Positions 8,721 to 18,382 are shown, counted from the first letter of the stretch. The stretch is DNA of 64,000 nucleotides from Pseudomonas serboccidentalis (GCF_028830055.1 NZ_CP101655.1:3231229-3295228); one strand, 5' to 3'. Numbers and translations are program-made. Notes: generated by a model not told the origin, from the letters alone.

Positions 8721-9386
8721 TTAGTCCAGCAGCGCCAGGGCCTCGGCGGTGCATTCCTGAATGCGCGCCCAGTCGCCGTTCTTGATCCACTCCGGATCCA
8801 GCATCCAGCTACCGCCCACGCACATGACGTTTTTCAGCGCCATGTAGCTCTTGATGTTGGCCGGGCCGACGCCGCCGGTCGGGCAGAATTTCACTTCGCC
8901 GAACGGGCCGCCGAGGGCCTTGATCGCTGCCACGCCACCGCTGACTTCCGCAGGGAATAGCTTGAAGCGGCGATAACCCAGGCCATAGCCTTCCATGATG
9001 CCGGAGGCGTTGCTGATGCCTGGCAACAGCGGGATCGGGCTGGCGACGCTGGCTTCGAGCAGGTCACGAGTGATGCCCGGGGTGACGATGAATTGCGAAC
9101 CCGCCGCTTCGGCAGCCGCGAGCATGTTGCGATCGAGCACAGTGCCGGCACCGGTCACCAGCTCCGGACGCTGTTCGCGCAGGATCTGGATCGCCTTGAG
9201 ACCGAACTGCGAACGCAGGGTCACTTCCAGCGCCGTCAGGCCACCGGCGGCCAGGGCGTCGGCCAGCGGCAGCACGTCCTGTTCACGGGCGATGGTGATC
9301 ACCGGCAGGATCCGCGCCTTGGCGCAGAGGCTGTCGATCAGGGCAACTTTGTCCGCCATGGAAACGGTCGGGGATGGGGTTGTCAT
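8721..9386 (-). CDS. eda: 2-keto-3-deoxy-6-phosphogluconate (KDPG) aldolase
   Basis: This class I aldolase splits KDPG into pyruvate and glyceraldehyde-3-phosphate, the last step of the Entner-Doudoroff pathway. The 221-residue length fits the family. ALEVTLRS supplies catalytic Glu 54 and Arg 58, and FKLFPAE supplies the Schiff-base Lys 141. I chose the ATG at 9386 because AAGGAACAGCCGCT precedes it and it falls 17 bases past the pgl stop. An in-frame ATG at 9413 would overlap pgl and has no ribosome-binding site. It is the last gene of the zwf-pgl-eda operon and is followed by a terminator. Confidence 0.95.
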   Translation of the reverse strand: MTTPSPTVSMADKVALIDSLCAKARILPVITIAREQDVLPLADALAAGGLTALEVTLRSQFGLKAIQILREQRPELVTGAGTVLDRNMLAAAEAAGSQFIVTPGITRDLLEASVASPIPLLPGISNASGIMEGYGLGYRRFKLFPAEVSGGVAAIKALGGPFGEVKFCPTGGVGPANIKSYMALKNVMCVGGSWMLDPEWIKNGDWARIQECTAEALALLD

Positions 9387-9403
9387 AGCGGCTGTTCCTT
9401 GGC

Positions 9404-10117
9404 TCATGGGCACCAGTAAATCTCTAACGTAGGTTGCAGAAACGCGCGAACCGGCATGGCCGCGACGTCGTCGGATGCCAGTGCGGCATTCAGGGTGGTC
9501 AGTTTCGATTGACCGGAAATCGACAGAATCTTGTGCCTGGCCGAAGCCAGCAGCGCGCGGCTCATGGTCAGGCGCTGACGCGGCACACTTGGCGCCAGCA
9601 TCGGCCAGCAGCGACGAGTGCCATCCGCCTGTAACGCTTCAGTCAGGTTCGGGCTGTCGGGGAACAGCGACGCGGTATGACCGTCATCGCCCATGCCCAG
9701 CACCAGCACGTCAATCGGCGGCAGTTCGGCGAGCAACCGGTCGGCCTGTTCGGCAGCCTGCTCGACGTTGGCCGCCGCGCTGTAAAGGCTGAGGAACTGC
9801 GCCTTGGCCGCCGGGCCCTTGAGCAGATACTGCTTGAGCAGACCAGCGTTACTGTCGGCGTGTTCGACCGGCACCCAGCGCTCGTCGGCGAGGGTCACGA
9901 CGACCTTGGACCAGTCCAGCACCTGCTTGGCCAGGTGCTGGAAAAACGCCACCGGGCTGCGACCGCCGGACACCACCAGCACCGCGTTGCCGCGAGCGCC
10001 GATGGCTTCGTTCAGTTGCTTGGCGACGTTCAGCGCCAAACCCTCGGCCAGCAGCACCGGGCTTTTGAACGGATGGGCGTGCACGCCCTCGGGCAGTTTC
10101 ACATCAGATATCGCCAT
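9404..10117 (-). CDS. pgl: 6-phosphogluconolactonase
   Basis: The 237-residue protein belongs to the glucosamine-6-phosphate isomerase/6-phosphogluconolactonase family (DevB type). It has the VVSGGRSP phosphate-binding segment, LADERWVP and [16 protein letters not shown] motifs. It hydrolyses 6-phosphogluconolactone formed by Zwf. The start overlaps the end of zwf by 14 bases, indicating translational coupling in the zwf-pgl-eda operon. HexR is expected to control it through the zwf promoter. Confidence 0.95.
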   Translation of the reverse strand: MAISDVKLPEGVHAHPFKSPVLLAEGLALNVAKQLNEAIGARGNAVLVVSGGRSPVAFFQHLAKQVLDWSKVVVTLADERWVPVEHADSNAGLLKQYLLKGPAAKAQFLSLYSAAANVEQAAEQADRLLAELPPIDVLVLGMGDDGHTASLFPDSPNLTEALQADGTRRCWPMLAPSVPRQRLTMSRALLASARHKILSISGQSKLTTLNAALASDDVAAMPVRAFLQPTLEIYWCP

Positions 10118-11570
10118 ACCACGACCTCCCGTCCCGCGTGATCAGTGCGATCGAGCTCATCGGCCCCCACGACCCGGCCGCATACGGCTTGGGCGCGTCA
10201 CCGGATTTTTTCCACCCGGCGATCAACTGGTCACACCACTTCCACGCGGCTTCGATTTCATCTTTACGGACAAACAGGTTCTGATTGCCGTTCATCACTT
10301 CCAGTAACAACCGCTCGTAGGCGTCGGGGATCCGCGCGCTGCGCCAGGTGTCGGAGAAATTCAGTTGCAGCGGTCCGCTGCGCAGTTGCATGCCCTTGTC
10401 CAGGCCTTGCTCCTTGGTCATCACGCGCAAGGAAATGCCTTCGTCCGGTTGCAGACGAATGATCAGTTTGTTGCTGATCTGCAGGCGTTGTTCCGGCGCA
10501 AAAATGTAGTGCGACGGTTCCTTGAAGTGGATGACGATCTGCGACAGTTTTTGCGGCATACGCTTGCCAGTCCGCAGGTAGAACGGCACGCCGGCCCAGC
10601 GCCAGTTGCGGATGTCGGCACGCAGGGCGACGAAGGTTTCGGTGTCGCTCTGGGTGTTGGAATTGGGTTCTTCCAGGTAGCCCGGTACGGACTTGCCTTC
10701 GCTGTGGCCGGCGATGTACTGACCGCGCACCACTTGCGTGGTCAGGCCTTCCGGACTGATCGGCGCCAGGGCCTTGAGCACTTTGACCTTTTCGTCACGG
10801 ATGCTGTCGGCGGACAGGTCGGCCGGTGGGTCCATGGCGATCAGGCACAGCAGCTGCAGCAGGTGGTTCTGGATCATGTCACGCAGTTGGCCGGCCTTGT
10901 CGAAATAGCCCCAACGGCCTTCGATGCCGACCTTCTCGGCCACGGTGATTTCCACGTGGGAGATGTAGTTCTGGTTCCACTGGGTTTCGAACAGGCTGTT
11001 GGCGAAACGCAGGGCGATCAGGTTCTGGACGGTTTCTTTGCCCAGGTAGTGGTCGATGCGGTAGGTGCGGTTCTCGGGGAAGAACTGCGCCACGGCGTCG
11101 TTCACTTTGCGCGAGGATTCCAGATCGGAGCCGATCGGCTTTTCCAGCACCACGCGGGTGTTTTCCGCCAGACCGACTTTGGCCAGGTTCTCGCAGATCG
11201 CGCCGTACACCGCCGCCGGGGTGGCGAAGTAGGCAATCATGCGTTGCGCGGTGCCGGCGGCTTCGGCCAGCGTCACGTAATCATCAGCCTTGAGGAAGTC
11301 GACGTGCAGGTAGCTCAGGCGCGCCAGAAAGCGCTCGGCCACGGCTTCGTCCAGCTCTTTGCCGACGTAACGGCGCAATTCGGCGGCGATGAACGCCAGG
11401 TGCTGCTGCTCGGAGCCGGATTCACGGGCCAGCGCGATGATGCGCGTGTCCTCGTGCAACAGATCGGCGCCATCGAGGTGATAAAGGGCAGGAAACAGCT
11501 TGCGCAGGGCAAGATCGCCCAAAGCGCCGAACAAGGCAAAGGTGCACGGTTCAACCGTAATCGAAGGCAT
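10104..11570 (-). CDS. zwf: Glucose-6-phosphate 1-dehydrogenase
   Basis: This 488-residue enzyme oxidises glucose-6-phosphate with NAD(P)+. It has an N-terminal dinucleotide-binding [16 protein letters not shown] (residues 14-29), EKPIG with the conserved Lys at 144, and the substrate-binding RIDHYLGKE (171-179, with the catalytic-type His just after). The Gly-x-x-Gly-Asp fingerprint has Leu in place of the usual Ser or Thr (GALGDL). The gene is divergent from hexR. The 217-base gap between them carries a HexR-like operator, and an A-rich AAGAACAA lies 5 bases before the ATG. Confidence 0.96.
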   Translation of the reverse strand: MPSITVEPCTFALFGALGDLALRKLFPALYHLDGADLLHEDTRIIALARESGSEQQHLAFIAAELRRYVGKELDEAVAERFLARLSYLHVDFLKADDYVTLAEAAGTAQRMIAYFATPAAVYGAICENLAKVGLAENTRVVLEKPIGSDLESSRKVNDAVAQFFPENRTYRIDHYLGKETVQNLIALRFANSLFETQWNQNYISHVEITVAEKVGIEGRWGYFDKAGQLRDMIQNHLLQLLCLIAMDPPADLSADSIRDEKVKVLKALAPISPEGLTTQVVRGQYIAGHSEGKSVPGYLEEPNSNTQSDTETFVALRADIRNWRWAGVPFYLRTGKRMPQKLSQIVIHFKEPSHYIFAPEQRLQISNKLIIRLQPDEGISLRVMTKEQGLDKGMQLRSGPLQLNFSDTWRSARIPDAYERLLLEVMNGNQNLFVRKDEIEAAWKWCDQLIAGWKKSGDAPKPYAAGSWGPMSSIALITRDGRSWYGDI

Positions 11571-11575
11571 GATGT

Positions 11576-11583
11576 TTGTTCTT
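11576..11583 (-). promoter_or_regulatory. Candidate Hfq/Crc A-rich motif at zwf
   Basis: AAGAACAA (minus strand) fits AAnAAnAA and lies at Shine-Dalgarno distance from the zwf ATG, where Hfq/Crc binding would block initiation. Confidence 0.4.
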
Positions 11584-11637
11584 TTATCAAGTTAAGCTAC
11601 AAATACCTTTTTTCAAGGCATCACTCAAGGGAAAATG

Positions 11638-11652
11638 TAGTAATAACCACAA
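11638..11652. promoter_or_regulatory. Candidate HexR operator for zwf
   Basis: Read on the minus strand this is TTGT-GGTTATT-ACTA, close to the HexR pattern TTGT-N7/8-ACAA, with flanking symmetry TGT..ACA. It lies about 70 bases upstream of the zwf ATG in the zwf-hexR divergent region. It aligns with the gap and edd sites in the shared AT...C.ACAACA portion. Confidence 0.7.
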
Positions 11653-11787
11653 CATTTTCGCAAAATACAGATTCCGAGTGGTGGTCGGTCGGAGCCATCA
11701 GTAGGATAGGCCACCGTCACGGGCCACATCAAAGGCCCAATTTGCATAGCCCGGCGCAACTTTGCGCAGGTGAATTAGGAATTCCAT

Positions 11788-12657
11788 ATGGACCGTGTGC
11801 GAAATTTACTGGAACAGATCCAGAGTCGCCTTGAAGAGCTGAACAAGGCCGAACGCAAAGTCGCCGAGGTGATCCTGCTCAACCCGCAGCAGGCCACCCG
11901 CTTCAGCATCGCCGCCCTCGCCCAGGCGGCGTCGGTGAGCGAGCCGACGGTCAACCGTTTCTGCCGTTCGTTCGGTGTCAGCGGCTACCCTGAACTCAAG
12001 CTGCAACTGGCGCAGAGCCTAGCCAGTGGCGCGGCGTATGTCAGCCGCGCGGTCGAGGCCGATGACAATCCCGAGGCGTACACGCAGAAGATTTTCGGCA
12101 GCGCCATCGCCTCGCTGGACAGCGCTTGCCAGGCGCTGGACCCGAACCTGATCAGCCGCGCCGTCGACCTGTTGATCCAGGCGCGGCAGATCCACTTCTT
12201 CGGCCTCGGCGCTTCGGCACCGGTGGCGCTGGACGCGCAGCACAAGTTCTTCCGCTTCAACCTCGCCGTCACCGCGCATGCGGATGTGCTGATGCAGCGA
12301 ATGATTGCTTCGGTGGCGCATACCGGTGAGTTGTTCGTGATCATTTCCTACACCGGCCGCACCCGCGAGCTGGTGGAAGTGGCGCGCATCGCCCGGGAGA
12401 ATGGCGCTTCGGTGCTGGGTCTGACGGCGGAGAACTCGCCACTGGCCAAGGCCAGCACCCTGAGCCTGAACATTCCGCTGCCGGAAGACACCGACATCTA
12501 TATGCCGATGACCTCGCGGATCATTCAGCTGACCGTGCTGGACGTGCTGGCGACCGGCATGACCTTGCGTCGCGGGGTGGATTTCCAGCCGCATCTGCGC
12601 AAGATCAAAGAGAGCTTGAATGCGAGCCGGTATCCGGTGGGTGACGAGTTCAATTAG
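11788..12657 (+). CDS. hexR: HexR, RpiR-family repressor of glucose metabolism
   Basis: The 289-residue regulator has an N-terminal RpiR-type helix-turn-helix (about residues 1-77, with [25 protein letters not shown] as the recognition part). A SIS sugar-phosphate-binding domain follows (about 125-260, with [11 protein letters not shown] and [14 protein letters not shown]). In P. putida HexR represses zwf, edd and gap and is released by KDPG. It is divergent from zwf-pgl-eda, as in other pseudomonads. A TTAGGA element precedes the ATG. Candidate operators are present in front of zwf, edd and gap in this same window. Confidence 0.95.
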   Translation: MDRVRNLLEQIQSRLEELNKAERKVAEVILLNPQQATRFSIAALAQAASVSEPTVNRFCRSFGVSGYPELKLQLAQSLASGAAYVSRAVEADDNPEAYTQKIFGSAIASLDSACQALDPNLISRAVDLLIQARQIHFFGLGASAPVALDAQHKFFRFNLAVTAHADVLMQRMIASVAHTGELFVIISYTGRTRELVEVARIARENGASVLGLTAENSPLAKASTLSLNIPLPEDTDIYMPMTSRIIQLTVLDVLATGMTLRRGVDFQPHLRKIKESLNASRYPVGDEFN

Positions 12658-12669
12658 GACGCTTCGCGT

Positions 12670-12746
12670 AAAAGATCGCAGCCTTCGGCAGCTCCTGCAT
12701 GATGTGTACGCCACCCCATGCAGGAGCTACCGAAGGCTGCGATCTG
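12670..12746. repeat. REP doublet, type A
   Basis: Inverted pair between the convergent hexR and mutarotase genes. The arms carry CTCCTGCAT in place of CTCCTACA, the same sub-variant as the copy at 21178. Confidence 0.88.
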
Positions 12747-12753
12747 TTGATTT

Positions 12754-13608
12754 TCATGCTGCTGCCCACGCCTGCAAACTCAAATGCGCCTTCTCCCCCG
12801 GCGCCAGATGCAGGCTGTCCGTCCCGCCGGCCGCCGCTTCGACACAGACAAACTCTGCCACTTCATCCCAGCTCACGCCCAACAATGGCCGTGAACCCGG
12901 GTGCCAGACCACGGTGTCGGCACTGTCGCCGGTATCGATGCACAGCTCGCGCTGCCAGGCATGATCCTTGAGCTGCAATTCGCCGTCGTGCTGGAACACC
13001 CGCTGACAACCGCCATCGACGCGCAACTCGCCTTCCTGCTGGCAGGACTGGCGGCTCAACTGGTCGTAACCCTGCGCACCTTCTAGCCCAGACAGCGCTA
13101 TCTCGCCGACATCGCCAATACGCCAGTAAGCGTGCAAAGCCTGGCTCAACTGGCACGGCATGTCGTCCTGATGCTCGGTGCTCAGGCGCAACTCCATGCG
13201 TTCGCCCAGATGCGCATGCAGGTCCGCCTGCCAGTCGCACAACTGCAACTGCCAATGCAGGCGCACGCCGTCGTCGGCACTGCTGCTGTCGATCAATTTC
13301 CAGTCGAGCAGCCGCGCCCAACCATGGGACGGCCAGGCGTTTTCACTCGGATGACGGCCATACCACGGCCAGCACACCGGCACGCCACCGCGAATGGCGC
13401 CAACGTGCGGCCACTTCGCCGCGCACCACAACCACGGTTTCTGCCCGCGTGGCTGAAAGTGCAGCAACTGCGCACCCTGCCGACTGAACACCGCCTGACA
13501 CAGCGGATGGTCGATCACCAGCACATCGCGCATCTGATAGCGCTCCCAGGCGAACACCGGTCGTTCGCGCAGGGATTTGAAGAAGCGTTGCAGCGGATGC
13601 TCAGGCAT
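12754..13608 (-). CDS. D-hexose-6-phosphate mutarotase (YeaD-like aldose epimerase family)
   Basis: This 284-residue beta-sandwich protein of the aldose-1-epimerase/YeaD family interconverts alpha and beta anomers of glucose-6-phosphate. The family segments QGAQLLHFQPRGQKPWLW, GGVPVCWPWYG and SHGWARLLDW are present, including the conserved His-Gly-Trp-Ala-Arg. I prefer the ATG at 13608 (MPEHPLQRFF) because GGAACCGTGGCCA precedes it; an in-frame ATG at 13629 lacks a ribosome-binding site. It lies directly behind the large hairpin that ends the gts-oprB unit, so its expression would depend on read-through or a local promoter. Confidence 0.85.
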   Translation of the reverse strand: MPEHPLQRFFKSLRERPVFAWERYQMRDVLVIDHPLCQAVFSRQGAQLLHFQPRGQKPWLWCAAKWPHVGAIRGGVPVCWPWYGRHPSENAWPSHGWARLLDWKLIDSSSADDGVRLHWQLQLCDWQADLHAHLGERMELRLSTEHQDDMPCQLSQALHAYWRIGDVGEIALSGLEGAQGYDQLSRQSCQQEGELRVDGGCQRVFQHDGELQLKDHAWQRELCIDTGDSADTVVWHPGSRPLLGVSWDEVAEFVCVEAAAGGTDSLHLAPGEKAHLSLQAWAAA

Positions 13609-13653
13609 TGGCCACGGTTCCGAATTCATCTGTTACGGGCTGCGCCAGCCCTC

Positions 13654-13742
13654 AAAAAAAAGCGGACAGCCTAGGGGGCGTTCTCAATTGTTTTTCCGAC
13701 CGCGGCGGGTAAAACAATTGAGAACGCCCCCTCGCTGTCCGC
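13654..13742 (-). terminator. Very long hairpin with T8 tail downstream of oprB
   Basis: A perfect 21-bp inverted repeat (13674-13694 with 13711-13731, 16-base loop) sits inside a second 9-bp pair GCGGACAGC/GCTGTCCGC (13662-13670 with 13734-13742). On the minus strand it is followed by eight T. It lies 38 bases after the oprB stop and should end the gts-oprB transcript. The total of about 30 bp of stem is far longer than ordinary terminators. Confidence 0.85.
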
Positions 13743-13780
13743 AAATATGCGCACATAGAGAGGAGCTTATCGCAGACGCG

Positions 13781-15130
13781 TCAGAACGTAGACTGAATTT
13801 TCAGGCCAGCGACCAATGCGTTGTCCACTTCATCCACACCACCCGGGTGAGTGATGTACTGCAGGTTAGGACGTACGGTCAGCCAGTTGGTGACGTGGAA
13901 GCCGTAGTTGATCTCGTAGTTGTATTCGGTTTCACGAATCGGCGAGAACACCGGATTGTCGTAGTCCGAAACACCGTTGGAGACATTCAGCAGCTCGGCG
14001 TTTTTCTTCACGTCATCGTTGACGTGGATACGCGCCGCGCCAATGCCGACGTCATCCTTCGGACGTGCGTCGAACGGGCCTTTGTAGACAAACATCACCG
14101 ACTGGTAGTTGTCGATGAAGTTGGTGTCCTTGTCGTGGAACGTGGCGTTGGCCGCAATGTTCAGACCACGAGTCGCATCACCGTTGTGGCTGGTGAGTTG
14201 CTGTTGCGCGACGAACCAGTAGCCGTGTTTGCTGCTGTGGGTCTTGTAGGCGTCGCCGGTGGTCGCCGCGTCGAAACCGTTGACGTCTTCACGCACATCG
14301 CTGGCGTCCGCCGTGCTCTTGTAGTAACCGATGCGGTATTCGCCCGGCAGGCTGTTGACCTTCGGCGACCAGACCAGCTCGACAGGAAGAACAGTACCTT
14401 TGGTGCCGCTGCCGCTGAGTTTGAAACCGTTGCCGTGTTCCAGCTGCGACGGGTTCTGGTTGTACGCACCGATCTGCGCGTAGAGCTCGTCGTTGATGTT
14501 GTACTTCACGCGGATCGCGGCCTGGCTGACGGGCCAGTTGTACCAGATGTTGGTCGCCCAGTTACCCACTTGCGAGCCGCAGAACGCCAGGTTCTGGAAT
14601 TCGCACGGGAAGGTGTTGAAGTCTTCGCCTTCACCGAAGTAACCGGCCTTCACGTCGAGCTTGTTGTCGAAGAATTGGTGCTGAATCCACAACTGGGTCA
14701 GACGCACCATGTGGCCACGACCGTAGACTTCCTGCGAAGACGACAAGGTGCCGGCACGCGGATCGCCAACGCGGTCGTTGGAGATGTTTTGACCGTTACG
14801 GTTGGTCAGCTGGATCTTGGCCTGGGTGTTGTCCCAGCCCCAGAGTTTCTGCAGGTCCAGCGCCACGCCCAGACCGAACTGATCGCTGTAGCGACCGGTT
14901 TTGTCGTCGTTGTAGCCGCCATGCAGGTTGGCGCCCATTTCCCCAACGTAATCAGCCTTGATATCGATACCTTGCTCGATCAGCTTGGTACGCTCGCCAC
15001 CCCAGTCGCCAGTCATCCATTTCGAATCGGAGCTGAATGCATCGGCAGCCATTGCATTGCCGGCCAGCACCAATGCCGCCGCAGCTGACACTTGGCAGAT
15101 CAACCGGGCATTGACGTGTTTCTTTTTCAT
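13781..15130 (-). CDS. oprB: Carbohydrate-selective porin OprB
   Basis: The 449-residue outer-membrane protein has a clear signal peptide (MKKKHVNARLICQVSAAAALVLAGNAMA, cleavage before ADAF). This is followed by the OprB-family body: WMTGDWGGERTKLIEQGIDIKADYVGEMG near the N-terminus, many aromatic and glycine-rich beta strands, and a C-terminal Phe (KIQSTF) typical of outer-membrane barrels. It admits glucose and other sugars to the periplasm for GtsA. The ATG at 15130, after GAGGATGTAGGG, is the true start. The open frame extends to 15307 only through a REP element. An AATAACAATAA Crc-like string precedes the gene. Confidence 0.93.
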   Translation of the reverse strand: MKKKHVNARLICQVSAAAALVLAGNAMAADAFSSDSKWMTGDWGGERTKLIEQGIDIKADYVGEMGANLHGGYNDDKTGRYSDQFGLGVALDLQKLWGWDNTQAKIQLTNRNGQNISNDRVGDPRAGTLSSSQEVYGRGHMVRLTQLWIQHQFFDNKLDVKAGYFGEGEDFNTFPCEFQNLAFCGSQVGNWATNIWYNWPVSQAAIRVKYNINDELYAQIGAYNQNPSQLEHGNGFKLSGSGTKGTVLPVELVWSPKVNSLPGEYRIGYYKSTADASDVREDVNGFDAATTGDAYKTHSSKHGYWFVAQQQLTSHNGDATRGLNIAANATFHDKDTNFIDNYQSVMFVYKGPFDARPKDDVGIGAARIHVNDDVKKNAELLNVSNGVSDYDNPVFSPIRETEYNYEINYGFHVTNWLTVRPNLQYITHPGGVDEVDNALVAGLKIQSTF

Positions 15131-15146
15131 CCCTACATCCTCGTCT

Positions 15147-15157
15147 TTATTGTTATT
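15147..15157 (-). promoter_or_regulatory. Candidate Hfq/Crc A-rich motif upstream of oprB
   Basis: AATAACAATAA (minus strand) fits AAnAAnAAnAA and lies about 17 bases before the oprB ATG, next to its ribosome-binding site. Confidence 0.5.
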
Positions 15158-15224
15158 AACTGTTTTTTTCCAACGTGGTTTACATAAAGTGCGGTGCTCG
15201 ACAGACCGGGCACCGCGTGCTCCT

Positions 15225-15314
15225 TGTAGGAGTGAGCCTGCTCGCGATAGCGGTTTTACATTCAACATCTCTGTCGACTGATACACCGTCATCGCGAGCA
15301 GGCTCACTCCTACA
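15225..15314. repeat. REP doublet, type B (GTAGGAGTGAGCCTGCTCGCG family)
   Basis: Inverted arms GTAGGAGTGAGCCTGCTCGCGAT and complement, about 40 bases apart. It lies between gtsD and oprB, within the likely gts-oprB transcription unit. Confidence 0.9.
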
Positions 15315-15322
15315 CTTGTTCC

Positions 15323-16483
15323 TCAGCGGCCTTTGAATTGCGCCACATTCGCCGACCGTGCTTCGGTCTGCGCCTGGCCCGCAACGCCCAGACGCTCGCC
15401 AGTCTTGGCATCGAACAACAACACTTTCGACGGATCGAATTGCAGTGTCAGGGTTTCGCCCACCTGCGGCGCCACGTCCGGCGCCAGACGGCAGCAGACC
15501 TTGGTGTCATTCAGGTTGACGAACACCAGCGTGTCCGGACCGGTCGGCTCGGTGACCTGCACTTGCGCCTTGATGCTCGGCAGGCCATTGCCCTCTCCGT
15601 TCGCCAGAACAATCTGTTCAGGGCGTAGACCGAGGATCACTTCGCGATCTTCCAGCCCGGCGTCCTGCATGCTCATCGGCAGCTCGCAGCGAGCCTGACC
15701 GCTGTCGAGGAGTGCCAGCAGACGACCGTCCTTGCGTTGCAGACGCAGCGGGATGAAGTTCATCGGCGGCGAACCGATGAAGCTCGCCACGAACAGGTTG
15801 GCCGGATCGTTGTAGATCTCTTTCGGCGTGCCGAACTGCTGGATGATCCCGTCCTTCATCACCGCCACTTTGTCGCCCAGGGTCATCGCTTCGATCTGGT
15901 CGTGGGTCACGTAGACCGTGGTGGTTTTCAGGCGCTGGTGCATCAGTTTCATTTCGGTGCGCATCTCGACGCGCAGCTTGGCGTCGAGGTTGGACAGCGG
16001 TTCGTCGAACAGGTAGATCTTCGGCCGCCGCGCCAGGGCCCGGCCCATCGCCACACGCTGTTGCTGACCACCGGAGAGCTGGCCCGGCTTGCGGTTGAGC
16101 AGGTGTTCGATCTGCAGCAGCTTGGCCACGCGCGCGACTTCTTCGTCGATCGCCGACTGCGGCATCTTGCGGATCTTCAGACCGAACTCGATGTTCTCGC
16201 GCACGCTCATGGTCGGGTACAGCGCGTAGGACTGGAACACCATGGCGATGTCACGATCCTTCGGGCTCATGCCGCTGACGTCCTGGTCGCCGATCATGAT
16301 CGCGCCACCGGTGATGGTCTCGAGGCCGGCGATGCAGTTCATCAGGGTCGACTTGCCGCAGCCCGACGGGCCGACCAGGATCAGGAACTCACCGTCCTTG
16401 ATCGACAGTTCGATGTTCTTCAGAGTGTCCGGCAGGCCGGCACCGTAGGTCTTGTTGACGTTGCGAAGTTCGAGCGTTGCCAT
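15323..16483 (-). CDS. gtsD: Glucose/mannose ABC transporter ATPase GtsD (MalK/UgpC type)
   Basis: This 386-residue ATPase drives glucose uptake across the inner membrane. The nucleotide-binding domain has Walker A GPSGCGKST (38-46), the Q-loop, signature LSGGQQQRVAMGRAL, Walker B IYLFDEPLSNLD and the H-loop TVYVTHDQ. A C-terminal TOBE/regulatory domain (about 240-370) is typical of sugar importers. It follows gtsC after 2 bases and is followed by a REP and oprB. Confidence 0.94.
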   Translation of the reverse strand: MATLELRNVNKTYGAGLPDTLKNIELSIKDGEFLILVGPSGCGKSTLMNCIAGLETITGGAIMIGDQDVSGMSPKDRDIAMVFQSYALYPTMSVRENIEFGLKIRKMPQSAIDEEVARVAKLLQIEHLLNRKPGQLSGGQQQRVAMGRALARRPKIYLFDEPLSNLDAKLRVEMRTEMKLMHQRLKTTTVYVTHDQIEAMTLGDKVAVMKDGIIQQFGTPKEIYNDPANLFVASFIGSPPMNFIPLRLQRKDGRLLALLDSGQARCELPMSMQDAGLEDREVILGLRPEQIVLANGEGNGLPSIKAQVQVTEPTGPDTLVFVNLNDTKVCCRLAPDVAPQVGETLTLQFDPSKVLLFDAKTGERLGVAGQAQTEARSANVAQFKGR

Positions 16484-16485
16484 GA

Positions 16486-17331
16486 TTACCCCTTGACTGC
16501 GCCGGCCGTCAGCCCGCGCACGAAATACTTGCCTGCGACCACATAGACCAGCAGGGTCGGCAGCCCGGCGATCATCGCCGCTGCCATATCAACGTTGTAT
16601 TCCTTGGCCCCGGTGCTGGTGTTGACCAGGTTGTTCAGCGCCACCGTGATCGGTTGCGAATCACCGCTGGAGAACACCACACCGAACAGGAAGTCGTTCC
16701 AGATCTGGGTGAACTGCCAGATCAGGCAGACCATGATGATCGGGGTCGACATCGGCAGAATGATCCGCCGGAAAATCGTGAAGAAACCCGCGCCATCCAG
16801 ACGTGCAGCTTTCACCAGCGCATCGGGAATGCTCACGTAGTAGTTACGGAAGAACAGCGTAGTGAACGCCAGACCGTAGACCACGTGGACGAAGACGAGG
16901 CCGGTGGTGGTGCTCGCCAGGCCCATCTTGCCGAGGGTGAACGAGGCCGGCAGCAGCACGGTCTGGAACGGCAGGAAGCAGCCGAACAGCAGCAGACCGA
17001 AGAACAGCTGCGAACCGCGGAACCGCCACATCGACAACACGTAACCGTTCAGCGCGCCGATGGCGGTGGAGATGACCACGGCCGGCACGGTGATCTTGAT
17101 CGAGTTCCAGAAGTAACCGTCAACCGTGGCCCAGGCCTTGACCCAGCCGATGCCGCTGACCACGGTCGGCCAGCTCAGCAGGTTGCCGGTGCTGATGTCT
17201 TCCGGGGTCTTGAAACTGGTCAGCAGCATCACCACCAGCGGAATCAGGTACAGCAGGACCGCGAGGATCAGCACCGCGTAGATCGCCACGCGACTGAGGC
17301 TGAAGGCGGGTTTGGCAGCGAGACTAGTCAT
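16486..17331 (-). CDS. gtsC: Glucose ABC transporter permease GtsC
   Basis: This 281-residue inner-membrane permease has six predicted membrane segments. It carries the EAA-type cytoplasmic loop ALVKAARLDGAGFFTIFRRIILPMSTP that contacts the ATPase, as in MalG-type permeases. It partners GtsB in the heterodimeric channel. The start overlaps gtsB by 8 bases, showing tight coupling. Confidence 0.93.
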   Translation of the reverse strand: MTSLAAKPAFSLSRVAIYAVLILAVLLYLIPLVVMLLTSFKTPEDISTGNLLSWPTVVSGIGWVKAWATVDGYFWNSIKITVPAVVISTAIGALNGYVLSMWRFRGSQLFFGLLLFGCFLPFQTVLLPASFTLGKMGLASTTTGLVFVHVVYGLAFTTLFFRNYYVSIPDALVKAARLDGAGFFTIFRRIILPMSTPIIMVCLIWQFTQIWNDFLFGVVFSSGDSQPITVALNNLVNTSTGAKEYNVDMAAAMIAGLPTLLVYVVAGKYFVRGLTAGAVKG

Positions 17332-18232
17332 GACGCTTGGTCCTCAGCTCGGAGTACAGGTAAGGCACGATGATCGCGAGAATCGCACCGAGCATCAGAA
17401 TCGCACTGGCCGAGCCCATGCCCATCTGGCCGCGACTGAAGGTGAAGGAATACATGAACATCGCCGGCAGGTCGGAGGAATAACCCGGACCACCCGCAGT
17501 CATCGCCGCGACCAGGTCGAAGCTCTTGATCGCGATGTGGGCGAGGATCATCACCGCACTGAAGAACACCGGACGCAGGCTTGGCAGCACCACTTTCCAG
17601 TAGATGGTCGGCATGCTCGCGCCATCGATCTGCGCGGCACGGATGATCGACTGATCGACACCACGCAGGCCGGCGAGGAACATCGCCATGATGAAGCCCG
17701 AGGCTTGCCACACAGCGGCGATCACCAGGCAGTACACCACGCGATCAGGGTCGATCAGCCAGTCCAGACGGAAGCCTTCCCAGCCCCAGTCACGCAACAA
17801 TTTGTCCAGGCCCATGCCCGGGTTGAGCAGCCATTTCCACGCAGTACCGGTGACGATCATCGAGAGCGCCATCGGGTAGAGGTAAATGGTGCGGATAAAG
17901 CCTTCGCGACGGATGCGCTGGTCGAGGAACACCGCCAGCAGCACACCGATCACCAGCGTGATGCCGATGAACATGCCACCGAACACCGCGAGGTTCTTGC
18001 TCGCCACCCACCAGCGGTCGTTGTCGAACAGTCGTGCGTATTGCGCAAGTCCCGCCCACTTGTAGTTGGGCAGGAAAGTCGAGGTGGTGAACGACAGCAC
18101 GAACGTCCACAGGATGTAGCCATAGAAGCCCACCAGCACGATGAACATGCTCGGCGCCAGCACCAGTTTCGGTAGCCAGCGCTGCAGTGCATCGAACGGC
18201 GAGGCCTTGCTGAACACAGCAACAGAACTCAT
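17324..18232 (-). CDS. gtsB: Glucose ABC transporter permease GtsB
   Basis: The 302-residue MalF-type permease begins with a cytoplasmic tail and then a hydrophobic segment (MFIVLVGFYGYILWTFVLSF). Further membrane helices and the EAA loop IIRAAQIDGASMPTIYWKVVLPSLRP follow. It forms the membrane channel with GtsC. It is separated from gtsA by a 150-base gap holding a REP doublet, an arrangement known elsewhere to let the binding protein be made in excess of the permeases. Confidence 0.93.
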   Translation of the reverse strand: MSSVAVFSKASPFDALQRWLPKLVLAPSMFIVLVGFYGYILWTFVLSFTTSTFLPNYKWAGLAQYARLFDNDRWWVASKNLAVFGGMFIGITLVIGVLLAVFLDQRIRREGFIRTIYLYPMALSMIVTGTAWKWLLNPGMGLDKLLRDWGWEGFRLDWLIDPDRVVYCLVIAAVWQASGFIMAMFLAGLRGVDQSIIRAAQIDGASMPTIYWKVVLPSLRPVFFSAVMILAHIAIKSFDLVAAMTAGGPGYSSDLPAMFMYSFTFSRGQMGMGSASAILMLGAILAIIVPYLYSELRTKRHD

Positions 18233-18281
18233 GGGGAAATCCAGTACGAGAGAAAAGGACTACTTGGGCAACTCGTCCCCT

Positions 18282-18371
18282 TGTAGGAGTGAGCCTGCTC
18301 GCGATTGCGGTGTGTCAGTTGATGAATCTGTTACCTGACAAACCGCTATCGCGAGCAGGCTCACTCCTACA
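18282..18371. repeat. REP doublet, type B
   Basis: Inverted arms of the GTAGGAGTGAGCCTGCTCGCGAT unit. It lies inside the gts operon between gtsA and gtsB. Confidence 0.9.
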
Positions 18372-18382
18372 GGGGCCAAGAA

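Noticed and set aside
13577..15088. 503-residue plus-strand frame opposite oprB
   Set aside because: It is antisense to a porin with signal peptide and C-terminal Phe, and its translation has no coherent domain.
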